From NCBI GenBank assembly GCA_944391815.1, contig CALXUV010000009.1, positions 1-57,606 of the forward strand: a stretch of 57,606 bases of DNA, read 5' to 3'. Under the pieces are notes generated by a model, which worked only from the letters and a program-made list of their open reading frames with translations, did not search any database and was not told the DNA's origin. The position numbers and the translations under genes were made by a program. This DNA is from an uncultured Clostridia bacterium. GTDB taxonomy: Bacteria > Bacillota > Clostridia > Oscillospirales > CAG-272. Of this stretch, positions 19,301 through 27,433 are shown piece after piece. Each line of letters starts with the position of its first letter. Position 1 is the first letter of the stretch.

Positions 19301-19329
19301 TTGTTTTTTTTACCGTTATATGATATACT
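19301..19329 (+). promoter_or_regulatory. Promoter of rpsO
   Basis: TTGTTT (19301-19306), 17-base spacer, TATACT (19324-19329). The transcript would have a leader of about 100 bases with several G+C-rich paired segments, where S15 autoregulatory leaders usually lie; I could not fit a known S15 leader class by eye. Confidence 0.65.
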
Positions 19330-19439
19330 CAACCATAAGCGCCGTTGTACGCGGTGCTATACCCGTTGCCCCGCCCGCGGATCTCATCACCGACCGCTCG
19401 CTTGGTTCCGGGAAGAAAAAAAGAAAGGTGAAAAAAGAA

Positions 19440-19703
19440 ATGCTTAAGGAAGAAAAACTTTCAATCATCGAGTCCAACAGGGTTCACGAGACAGATACAG
19501 GTTCTCCGGAGGTTCAGATAGCTCTTCTCACTTCCAGAATTCAGAATCTTACCGAACACCTGAAGAAAAACGATAAGGACCACCACAGCCGTCGCGGACT
19601 GCTTAAAATGGTCGGTCACCGTCGTAAACTCCTTGCTTATCTTCAGAAGAAAGATATTGAGCGTTACCGTGCAATCGTAGAAAAACTCGGCCTGAGAAAA
19701 TAA
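19440..19703 (+). CDS. rpsO: 30S ribosomal protein S15
   Basis: 87 aa, normal length. S15 binds 16S rRNA early in 30S assembly. The family core is unmistakable: [34 protein letters not shown] and the [10 protein letters not shown] segment. The ATG at 19440 follows a GAAAGGTG site; the open frame extends 40 codons further up into the promoter and leader and is not coding there. pnp follows 528 bases downstream with a terminator in between, the common rpsO-pnp order. Confidence 0.97.
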   Translation: MLKEEKLSIIESNRVHETDTGSPEVQIALLTSRIQNLTEHLKKNDKDHHSRRGLLKMVGHRRKLLAYLQKKDIERYRAIVEKLGLRK

Positions 19704-19743
19704 TTTCCGCCGGGAAAGGTTGCGGAGGGTAACCCCTCACCAG

Positions 19744-19780
19744 GGCTGCTTCCGTCTCTGTCGGGAGCAGCCGTTTTTTT
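19744..19780 (+). terminator. Rho-independent terminator after rpsO
   Basis: Arms GGCTGCTTCC and GGGAGCAGCC around a 10-base loop, then eight T. It separates rpsO from pnp; with a readthrough fraction it could act as an attenuator. Confidence 0.9.
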
Positions 19781-20231
19781 TAAGTAAAATACCGAACAGC
19801 GCAAATGGAAATCTACCGCCCATGCGGCAGGAAGCGGTCTTTTGTGTTTTGCCTGACCGAAACACCGATTTGATTTTTCAGATCTTTTCGGTCACAAAAA
19901 TCAAGAACATCAAAACCTGTCCCAAAAACGCCATGCGCAAGTTAAAACAAAAGCAAGCAACTATGCGAATTTTGAAAAACCGGAGCGAGATCCCGTTTAT
20001 GAAAAGTCTTGCACGTTTTTGATAAGCTACATCGCAGTTAAGCAGGTGCAACTCGCAAAAGCCAGAAAGCTATGTCAAAACCGTGAGCGGATCGTTTGCA
20101 GGCTAAGTTAAAGCCGACGCTTAGTGTGTTTAAGCCAAAGCCGAGCGCAATCCATGAAAAATCTGCGCAAAACCCAAAAGACCGTTTCTTGTTTGCTGCT
20201 GTCCGGAAAAAATATATTACGGAGGAATGTT
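19781..20231. other. rpsO-pnp gap, no gene seen
   Basis: 450 bases of mixed composition with no credible reading frame, no strong hairpin and no clear promoter found by eye. PNPase leaders in other bacteria are targets of autoregulation, so an untranslated leader is plausible but unsupported. Confidence 0.4.
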
Positions 20232-22388
20232 ATGTTCGAAAAATTCAGAAGCTTCGAGTATAATCTCGCAGGCAAACCACTCGTTATCGAAACAGGAAAA
20301 ATGGCAGGCCTCGCCAACGGCTCCTGTCTCGTTAAGCTGGGCGATACCACGGTACTCGCTACCGCTACCGCCAGCGCAAAACCCCGTGAAGGTATAGATT
20401 TCCTTCCGCTTTCAGTCGATTTTGAAGCCCGTCTCTATGCCGCCGGAAAAATTCCGGGAAGCTACAACAAAAGAGAAGGCAGACCGACAGACAAGTCTAT
20501 TCTCTCGTCAAGAGTTATTGACAGACCTATACGTCCGCTTTTCCCCAAGGATCTGCGTAACGACGTCGCCATCAACCTTCTTATACTTTCCGTGGATCCC
20601 GACTGCGAGCCTGAAGTAGCCGCTATGCTCGGCGCTTCCATCGCACTTTCAATTTCTGATATTCCTTGGAACGGACCTATCGCCGGAGTTCACGTCGGTC
20701 TTATCGGCGACGAGATCATCATAAACCCGGACTTTAAGCAGCGTAAGGAAAGCACCCTTGAGCTTACCGTTGCCGGATCGCACAAGAAGGTGGTTATGAT
20801 TGAAGCGGGCGCAAAAGAAGTTCCGGACGACACAATGTTTAACGCTATTATGACAGCTCACGAGGAAATCAAAAAGCTCTGCGCATTTATCGACACCATC
20901 GTTAAAGAAGTCGGTAAACCGAAGTTTGAATATCCCTCCTGCGAGCTTGACCACGATATGTTTGATAAGGTTTTTGCTTTCTGCGAAAAAGACCTTATGT
21001 TTGCGCTTGACACCGACGACAAAAACGTACGTGACGAACGTGTCGAACCCATTAAAGACGCTATAACTAAGAAATTTTCCGAGGAATATCCGGAAATTGC
21101 CGACATCATGGAAGAGCTTATGTACAAGCTACAGAAGAAAATCGTACGCCGCTGGCTGCTTGTCGACAAAAAGCGTGTTGACGGCAGAAGAATGGATCAG
21201 ATCCGTCCCCTTGACGCTCAGGTTCATGTTATTCCGAGAGTACACGGAAGCGGTATGTTCACCAGAGGTCAGACTCAGGTTCTTACCGTCTGCACTCTTG
21301 GCGCTTTGAGCGAAGTCCAGCTCCTCGACGACATCGATTCCGAAACCGAAAAGCGTTATATTCATCATTACAATATGCCCGGATTTTCTACCGGTGAAGC
21401 CAAACCCTCACGTACTCCCGGCAGACGTGAAATAGGACACGGCGCACTTGCCGAACGTTCGCTCGTTCCGGTTCTTCCCTCAAAAGAAGAGTTCCCCTAC
21501 ACCATCCGCTGTGTTTCCGAGGTTATCTCTTCAAACGGTTCGACTTCCCAGGCTTCAGTTTGCGGTTCAACACTTGCACTTATGGACGCCGGTGTGCCGA
21601 TCACCGCACCCGTAGCCGGTATTTCCTGCGGACTTATCACCGAAGAGGACGGCAGCTGGTCAACAATGATCGATATACAGGGACTTGAAGACTTCTACGG
21701 AGATATGGATTTCAAGGTCGCCGGAACTCACAAGGGTATAACTTCAATCCAGATGGACCTCAAAATAGACGGACTTACCCCCGAAATAATCAAAGAGGCT
21801 TTCGCCGTAACCCATAAGGGAAGAGATTATATCATTGACGAATATATTCTTAAAGCTATTCCCGGACCGAGAGACGAAGTTTCAGAGTTCGCTCCCAAGA
21901 TGATTTCAATGAAGATCAACCCCGATAAGATACGTGAAGTTATCGGTACCGGCGGAAAGGTCATCCAGAAGATCGTTGCCGACACGGGCGCAAAAATCGA
22001 TATTGAGGACGACGGAAGCGTGTTTATTTCCGCGGTTAACAGAGATAGCGCTCTCGAAGCTCAGAAAATTATCGAAGGCATTGTCTTTGAACCGGAAGTG
22101 GGAGAGATTTACACCGGTAAGGTTACAAGAATAATCCCGATTGGTGCGTTTGTAGAGTTTGCGCCCGGAAAAGAGGGTATGGTTCATATCTCAAAGCTGG
22201 AAAATTTCAGAGTTGAAAAAGTTGAAGATGTCGTTAAAGAAGGCGACGTAATCAACGTCAAATTCCTCGGAACTGACGAAAAGGGAAGAATGAATCTTTC
22301 AAAGAAGGATGCTCCCCAGCCTGACGCTCCTGCAAGTGCCGTTTCGGAGGACAAGCATTACAGCCGCCCGCTCCGCAAACCAGAATAA
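20232..22388 (+). CDS. pnp: Polyribonucleotide nucleotidyltransferase (PNPase)
   Basis: 718 aa phosphorolytic 3'-5' exoribonuclease of mRNA decay, trimeric in the family. Two RNase PH domains (about 1-230 and 320-555) flank a helical region; FSTGEAKPSRTPGRREIGHG lies in the catalytic second half. A KH domain (IREVIGTGGKVIQKI, near 570) and an S1 domain (from GEIYTGKVTRI, near 630) bind RNA. The ATG at 20232 is chosen for its ACGGAGGA site; the frame reads 36 codons further upstream without support. The product is complete and of usual length. Confidence 0.96.
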   Translation: MFEKFRSFEYNLAGKPLVIETGKMAGLANGSCLVKLGDTTVLATATASAKPREGIDFLPLSVDFEARLYAAGKIPGSYNKREGRPTDKSILSSRVIDRPIRPLFPKDLRNDVAINLLILSVDPDCEPEVAAMLGASIALSISDIPWNGPIAGVHVGLIGDEIIINPDFKQRKESTLELTVAGSHKKVVMIEAGAKEVPDDTMFNAIMTAHEEIKKLCAFIDTIVKEVGKPKFEYPSCELDHDMFDKVFAFCEKDLMFALDTDDKNVRDERVEPIKDAITKKFSEEYPEIADIMEELMYKLQKKIVRRWLLVDKKRVDGRRMDQIRPLDAQVHVIPRVHGSGMFTRGQTQVLTVCTLGALSEVQLLDDIDSETEKRYIHHYNMPGFSTGEAKPSRTPGRREIGHGALAERSLVPVLPSKEEFPYTIRCVSEVISSNGSTSQASVCGSTLALMDAGVPITAPVAGISCGLITEEDGSWSTMIDIQGLEDFYGDMDFKVAGTHKGITSIQMDLKIDGLTPEIIKEAFAVTHKGRDYIIDEYILKAIPGPRDEVSEFAPKMISMKINPDKIREVIGTGGKVIQKIVADTGAKIDIEDDGSVFISAVNRDSALEAQKIIEGIVFEPEVGEIYTGKVTRIIPIGAFVEFAPGKEGMVHISKLENFRVEKVEDVVKEGDVINVKFLGTDEKGRMNLSKKDAPQPDAPASAVSEDKHYSRPLRKPE

Positions 22389-22489
22389 AATATCTATAAA
22401 ATAAATCCCGACCGTTAGGAGCGTTCTCATAAGGATGTTTACAAAATTGTAGGGACCGGCGTCCTCGACGGTCCTTAATACACACATAA

Positions 22490-22534
22490 AATCGGCGGAG
22501 AACTTGTTTTCTCTGCTGCTTTGTGTTATAATGG
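22490..22534 (+). promoter_or_regulatory. Repeat-borne hairpin plus promoter
   Basis: TTGTTT (22504-22509), 17-base spacer, TATAAT (22527-22532), preceded and overlapped by an imperfect hairpin (GGCGGAGAA with TTCTCTGCT). About 40 bases match the minus strand of 48-95 almost exactly, hairpin and promoter together. Here it points at the unknown gene at 22762. Confidence 0.7.
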
Positions 22535-22542
22535 AACTATCG

Positions 22543-22671
22543 AAAAGCCTCCCTTGTGTAAAGGGAGGTGCCGAGCGAATGCGAGGCGGAGGGATTGTAA
22601 ATGCAGAAAGATAGCGAAAAACAATCCCTCAGTCGCTACCGCGACAGCTCCCTTTACACAAGGGAGCCTTT
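22543..22671. repeat. Structured inverted-repeat element (MITE-like)
   Basis: The outer 25 bases (AAGCCTCCCTTGTGTAAAGG and beyond) are repeated inverted at the right end; each arm is itself a small palindrome. Inside lie GGAGGGATTGT and its complement ACAATCCCTC plus two small hairpins (near 22569-22586 and 22631-22647), giving a cruciform RNA fold. From memory, elements of this sequence type are very common between genes in gut Clostridia; no protein is encoded. Confidence 0.8.
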
Positions 22672-22761
22672 GGACACGCTCGTGCAACTTTAGGGGTATG
22701 GGCTTTGCCCGAAGCCTTTTGTAATACAAAGGCGAAACTGGCAATAAAAGGAGAACGCATT

Positions 22762-23121
22762 ATGGAAATAATCATATATGACCATCAAATTTTTGCGGTG
22801 AATAGAAATAAGGCCGAAAACTTTTCTGATTCTCTTGTATACAAAGCTAAAGACGGCTTACATCAAATTGATTTTGAAGAGTGTGCAAAAAACTTTGAAG
22901 ATACCTATTCAACAAATAATAACAGGTGCATTGGCGAAAGAAATATCGAAAAAGGATATATTCTTCTATATACTAACGGTTTACAAACTAAAATCGTTTT
23001 TCGGAAAGCTTTCGTCTTTCCTTTCCAAAACTATCTTTTGCACGGAACAAAACGAGAACGTTTTTTGAAACTTCAAAAACTGCTTTCACAGACAAAATAT
23101 ACTACATACGACCTGACGTAA
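22762..23121 (+). CDS. Hypothetical protein inside the inverted-repeat cassette
   Basis: 119 aa, not recognised. Start at 22762 chosen for AAAAGGAG eight bases before the ATG; the frame opens 19 codons earlier over a hairpin-rich region. The protein is soluble, mixed alpha/beta in look, with a Lys/Arg/Phe-rich second half and no motif I know. Codon use is richer in A+T (AAA, ATA, TAT) than in pnp, which suggests separate ancestry. Its promoter would be the repeat-borne one at 22504-22532. Two small hairpins, one just before its ribosome binding site (22720-22735), could affect translation. Confidence 0.7.
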   Translation: MEIIIYDHQIFAVNRNKAENFSDSLVYKAKDGLHQIDFEECAKNFEDTYSTNNNRCIGERNIEKGYILLYTNGLQTKIVFRKAFVFPFQNYLLHGTKRERFLKLQKLLSQTKYTTYDLT

Positions 23122-23255
23122 TAAAACCCCGACAGACATTCAAAATCTGTCAGGTTAATCTTTGTCTTCCGCATGGTAATTATATCTTATCGGACTACAA
23201 GAATATCAAACTTCCTTATGAGAACCAGCCTTTTGGTCGGGATTTTTTCCGCTTA

Positions 23256-24262
23256 CTTTTTTTAAAAAAGCAATCAAAAACTTCCCGCTTTTTGAAAAAA
23301 GCTTGGCAAAAACTTCTCTACATTGGGTTTGCGGAAATGCTTATTATTTGCGTAAATTTGCTGTTAGAGCTTTCCTTCAAAACAACAAAACCTACTTCAA
23401 ACCTGACCGCGAGAAAAGTTTTTTGACTACTTTTTTTCAAAAAAGTAGGAGCTTGGCAAAAACTTCTCTACATTGGGTTTGTTGTAATGCTTATTATTTA
23501 CGTAAAAATGCTGTTCGACCTTTCCTTCAAAACAACAAAACCTACTTCAAACCTGACCGCGAGAAAAGTTTTTTGCCTACTTTTTTTCAAAAAAGTAGGA
23601 GCTTGGCAAAAACTTCTCTACATTGGCTTTGTTGTAATGCTTATTATTTGCGTAAAAATGCTGTTCGATCTCTTTCCAAAACAACAAACCTTACCTCGAA
23701 CCTTCTCTACAATTATTCAACTCAATTATTCAATATTTGTGTAAAATCATTGTCTGCCATCTCTCAAAAACAAAAGTTATTTATGCCAATACCTAATAAG
23801 ACCCCCGCTTTTTTAAAAGCGAGGGTCTTGTTTTTTATCAGAAAAAACTTCTCTCCCTACTTTTTTGTAAAAAAGTAGGCAAAAAACTTCTCTACACTTA
23901 GTTAGATGGAATAATTTAAATTTGTGTAAAACTGTCAGTCAATATCACCCAAAACGGCAAAACCACTTCGAACCTGACTCTGAGAAAAACTTTCTACATG
24001 GATTTGTTGAAAGGCTTATTATTTGCGTAAAATTGTTGTTAAGTCTAACCCACAAACAACAAAACACACTCAAACCTGACCGCGAGAAAAGCTTTTGCCA
24101 CCTACTTTTTTGAAAAAAAAGTAGGCAAAAAACTTCTCTACTTTGGATTTGTAGAAATGCTTATCATTTGCGCAAAAATGCTGTTCAATCTAACCCACAA
24201 ACAACAAAACACACTCAAACCTGACCGCGAGAAAAGTTTTTGCTAAGCTTTTTTCAAAAAGC
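23256..24262 (+). repeat. Repeat cluster 3 (about 6 units, forward)
   Basis: Three leading units repeat with an almost exact 151-base period (body starts near 23308, 23459 and 23610); three further, more diverged bodies start near 23885, 23988 and 24130. Linkers are CCTAC/GTAGG and AGC-type hairpins. Several reading frames run through the units only because the same sequence repeats in frame; they have no ribosome binding site and are not genes. The last linker abuts the stop codon of the heparinase-like gene. Confidence 0.9.
23800..23836 (+). terminator. Strong terminator within repeat cluster 3
   Basis: GACCCCCGCTTTT pairs with AAAAGCGAGGGTC (one mismatch) and is followed by TTGTTTTTT. It is unlike the linker hairpins in that it has a proper T-run outside the stem, so it may be the real terminator for plus-strand transcription from the cassette gene. 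Confidence 0.75.
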
Positions 24263-24267
24263 GTCGG

Positions 24268-26244
24268 TCATTCAGCAAAATTTATTTCTTTACCGTCAGA
24301 TGTAATCAAAGTAAAGGATTTATCTGAAACATCGGTTGAAGCCTTAACTGCAACGATATCTTTTCTGCCGTCCTTGTAAGGATAAAGCACCGTAACAGTG
24401 CGGTAAGTTCCGCTGAATTTTCCGACGTTTACCGGAGTCGGTATCGGTCTGTGCTCGTGAGGTCCGGCGGGACGGATCGGCATAAATCCCTGATAGTAAG
24501 GCTCGTGCTGTCCCTGCATATTTACCGTTTCCGCCTTATCATCGGAGAATGCCATAATAAGTCCCACTCCGTCGCCGTAGTCTCCGCAGGCATATCCGTT
24601 TTTGTATTCAAAGTCACAGTTCTCGTAATGCCACATAGCTTCGTACTTGCGCTCCTTGTCATCCGGTGCGCTGAATCTGTCGATCACCGCAAAGAAAGGC
24701 AGAAGTCCGTACTTTTCTGCGTCTTTAACGAAAACAAGCTTTCTTGTGTGTACTGTTAAATCAAAATCAGCACCGTAACCGTCTGTAAATGAAGACACAG
24801 CCGTTTCCCTTTCAGGCGTTATCTCAAAAGTCATATCCGCTTTTTTGTTGATATCCTCATCTGCCCACTTATATTTCGGACGGCAGTTCTGCTCCTTGCC
24901 GTCAATCATTACGGTGTTGTGCGCCCTTGTGGAAAGCACGTACTTTCTCATTTCAGAGCTGTCGTAATCATAGCAGCCGCCCTCAGTCAGAAGTTTTTTA
25001 CCGTAAGCGTTGAGGAGCACATTCAGCTTATCCTCATGCTGATGACCTCTTCCGAACGGTGAAGCGTCCATATATGCCCAGATTGCGTCCTTTGACCAGT
25101 CGCTGCGCATTACCACGCTCCCGGCATACGGGAAAGCGTATGACAGGTAATCCGGTTCCTTTCCCTCCGCTCCGTCAGTGGCAAACCAGCGGAAGTCATC
25201 CCTGTCCGGATAAAGACCGACCGCCGCCTGCATTTTGCCTCTGATCGTCATTTCGCTACCGTCGTTAAGATCGGGGAGTCTTCTGTCAGGTCTTGTAAGG
25301 TGCGGATAGACTTCAAACGCTTTTTCCAGGCGCTGGGTTATCTCTACCGGGGGTTTAACGCCGAGAATTTCGAATATCGAAAGCACCCCGAGATAGTTTC
25401 CGTCAACTACGCTGTGATAATTTGTCGAAAGCTCATACTGGAATCCGTCCGGGTAGATCTGAATATCGAGTTCCTTGCAAAGCCTGTCAAGCGCAAAATC
25501 GTACCACTCTTTCGAGTCGTTAAGGAACTTGTCAAGCATGGCAACTCTTATCAGTCCGTGCATTTCCATTATAAGCCAGTTTCCGTGCATGCAGAAATTG
25601 CGGAGTCTCCATCCGTGCTCGTAAACCGATATGAAAAATTCGGTTATAACACTGTCGCTGAGCATCGGCGAATTAATCATTGAGTACATCTGATTATGCC
25701 AGGTCATCAGACGTATTCCCGCCTCAATGGTTCTCCAGCAAACCGTAGCGCCTCCGCCGACATTTTCCGGAACTACCGCCTGTCTTATCCAGCTTGTAAG
25801 CATATCCGAATAGGTTTTTGCCGCATTTTCATCGCCTGTGAGCAGATAGTATTTGGCAAGGTGTGAAAATTCCGGGTGCCGTGAAAGCTGCCAGGGCCAT
25901 TCCTTGTAACCGTTATATGTAGGGTTAAATTCCCAGTCAACCTTATGATCGGCAAAATGGTAAGGTATTCCGCAGCTTATGAACTTGTAGTCCATAATGT
26001 CCTGCGCCCTTTTTATGAAATTTTCTTTTCTTTCACCGGTCAGCGACTGCATTTCACGTTTCCAGCCGGCTGTAAGCTTTTCGATATCAGGATTTTTCCT
26101 CATGCAGTCGGCAAAAATTTTGTCTGCCGCCGCAATATCATCCTTTGCCAACGCATCCTTTATCGGCGCAAGCTCCGGAATTTCAAGGTTGACATGTTTT
26201 TCAAAAAATTCTCTGTGACTTGTTCTGGGTCCGATCTCTGCCAT
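24268..26244 (-). CDS. Heparinase II/III-family polysaccharide lyase
   Basis: 658 aa, no signal peptide visible, so probably acting on imported oligosaccharide. Residues 1-360 look like the alpha/alpha toroid of heparinase II/III-type lyases (conserved HGNWLIMEMHG near 230 and NYHSVVDGNYLG near 275); residues 380-658 form the beta-sandwich domain with GRGHQHEDKLNVL and STRAHNTVMIDG. Related lyases act on uronate-containing glycans such as heparin or alginate; the substrate here is not determinable. The ribosome binding site is AAGGAGG. No transporter or other PUL gene is adjacent; repeat cluster 3 follows the stop codon directly. Confidence 0.85.
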   Translation of the reverse strand: MAEIGPRTSHREFFEKHVNLEIPELAPIKDALAKDDIAAADKIFADCMRKNPDIEKLTAGWKREMQSLTGERKENFIKRAQDIMDYKFISCGIPYHFADHKVDWEFNPTYNGYKEWPWQLSRHPEFSHLAKYYLLTGDENAAKTYSDMLTSWIRQAVVPENVGGGATVCWRTIEAGIRLMTWHNQMYSMINSPMLSDSVITEFFISVYEHGWRLRNFCMHGNWLIMEMHGLIRVAMLDKFLNDSKEWYDFALDRLCKELDIQIYPDGFQYELSTNYHSVVDGNYLGVLSIFEILGVKPPVEITQRLEKAFEVYPHLTRPDRRLPDLNDGSEMTIRGKMQAAVGLYPDRDDFRWFATDGAEGKEPDYLSYAFPYAGSVVMRSDWSKDAIWAYMDASPFGRGHQHEDKLNVLLNAYGKKLLTEGGCYDYDSSEMRKYVLSTRAHNTVMIDGKEQNCRPKYKWADEDINKKADMTFEITPERETAVSSFTDGYGADFDLTVHTRKLVFVKDAEKYGLLPFFAVIDRFSAPDDKERKYEAMWHYENCDFEYKNGYACGDYGDGVGLIMAFSDDKAETVNMQGQHEPYYQGFMPIRPAGPHEHRPIPTPVNVGKFSGTYRTVTVLYPYKDGRKDIVAVKASTDVSDKSFTLITSDGKEINFAE

Positions 26245-26271
26245 ATCATTTTCCTCCTTAACGGATCATTT

Positions 26272-26295
26272 TTCCGCCGTAAACGGCGGTTTTTA
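26272..26295 (+). terminator. Hairpin between the lyase and the PDT-like gene
   Basis: CCGCCGT and ACGGCGG arms with a T-run on the plus strand. Both neighbours are transcribed leftwards, where the run reads as A, so it is more likely a structural element in the lyase leader than a terminator for them. Confidence 0.4.
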
Positions 26296-26461
26296 TAATC
26301 ATTTGAGCAGAAAACTCAAATTAATTCTGAAAACTAAAAGGTTGGTCGGTGCAAAATACAGGTATTTGCTTTGAAATGCGGAACGTTGATGTAGGTCAAT
26401 GTCAGACAAACTGAATTTTACGCTCAGCAATAAAATGAGCAAAAAGTATAAAATATCGGTT

Positions 26462-27409
26462 TCAGACCTGAAAATAGACAGTGTTTTCCGTACCGTCGGG
26501 GAATTCAAGTTCAAGATAATCAAGAAACGCCCGTATCTTTTCGCGGTTCAGCCTGAACGTTATGCAGAAATTATACCTGCCGTCATCCCGGGTAAGCGGC
26601 ATACTTTCCGACTTCACATAAGTAGCTCCGAGTACGCTTGCAGCACTTAGTAACGAAAGAAGGCTTTCGGTGTCCGGGCTGTCAAAAGAAACCCGCACAT
26701 AACAGCTTTCTATCGAACCCGCAACCGGTATTTTAACTTCCGGAGACCTTCCGAGCAGAGCGTATTTTGTAACCTGACCGTCACCCTGCACGGCACAAAC
26801 GCATTCGGTTATCAGTTCATATTTGTCGATAAGCTTACGGAAAGCGGTAAGAGTTCCCTCTTCGGAAGTCTCGACCGGCAGGATACAGAAATCGGCTCTG
26901 CCGTTGTAAACTTCTTCGCACACCGACTGAAAATCTGTTGCAAACGACGCCGCAGGATTGCTGACCAGTCGGCAAAATGCTTCGAAAGCTTCGTCTGCAT
27001 GGATATTCTTCATATATGCTATTTTGCATACCGGATTCTTTGGAAAAGCTTCCGGATTTGACTCTGACTGTCTTTGCTCTTCCTGTTTTTTATCCGGACT
27101 AACCGGGCGTTTATCCGCATATGCAGAGTTCAGGTCACAAAGGAATGCTTTCATTCCGGCAAACTCTGCCGTTCTTACCTGTTTTCTGAATGCTTCTGCC
27201 GCACGGTTTTCCGTCTGTCGGTCAACCGGACCGGAAAGATTTTCCTCCCGTTCAAAAAAGGTGCTTAATTCTTCAGGATCGCACCCGTAGCCGACATTAC
27301 GGGCAGCCTCTGACATATTCAGCAGCTGCATGTCAAGCTCGCCGGAAATTTCCGAATCGGATTTTTTTATATTCCCGACGATTATTTCAAAAGCTTTCTT
27401 TTTTTCCAT
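26462..27409 (-). CDS. Degenerate prephenate-dehydratase/ACT-like protein
   Basis: 315 aa. Residues 125-235 resemble the first lobe of prephenate dehydratase (KIAYMKNIHADEAFEAF, then FCILPVETSEEGTL in place of the PIENS-type motif) and run directly into TKYALLGR, which corresponds to the TRF motif. About 80 residues of the second lobe are missing. Residues 240-315 resemble the ACT domain, including ESMP for the Phe-binding ESRP. The helical N-terminus could be a worn chorismate-mutase domain. Catalysis seems unlikely; a ligand-binding or regulatory role is inference. htpG ends 24 bases upstream, so the two may be co-transcribed. Confidence 0.6.
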   Translation of the reverse strand: MEKKKAFEIIVGNIKKSDSEISGELDMQLLNMSEAARNVGYGCDPEELSTFFEREENLSGPVDRQTENRAAEAFRKQVRTAEFAGMKAFLCDLNSAYADKRPVSPDKKQEEQRQSESNPEAFPKNPVCKIAYMKNIHADEAFEAFCRLVSNPAASFATDFQSVCEEVYNGRADFCILPVETSEEGTLTAFRKLIDKYELITECVCAVQGDGQVTKYALLGRSPEVKIPVAGSIESCYVRVSFDSPDTESLLSLLSAASVLGATYVKSESMPLTRDDGRYNFCITFRLNREKIRAFLDYLELEFPDGTENTVYFQV

Positions 27410-27433
27410 ACCCTATCGCAGGATTTCCTTATT

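Larger units (their letters stand above)
22402..23246. mobile_element. Cassette bounded by 39-base inverted repeats
   Basis: The 39 bases at 22402-22440 match the reverse complement of 23208-23246 at about 31 positions, including the uninterrupted blocks ATCCCGACC and GTTCTCATAAGGA. Between the ends lie a repeat-borne promoter, a structured inverted-repeat element (22543-22671) and one unknown gene. No transposase is encoded. It sits directly behind the pnp stop codon. It could be a non-autonomous transposable cassette; no target-site duplication was found by eye. Confidence 0.5.

Noticed and set aside
23303-23878. 191-codon frame through repeat cluster 3, and similar frames in the other clusters
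   Set aside because: The frames are open only because the 151-base unit repeats; no ribosome binding sites, and the same sequence lies in different frames in other clusters.
23256-24262. CRISPR array
   Set aside because: Period of about 151 bases, no unique spacers and no cas genes; the units are repeats throughout.
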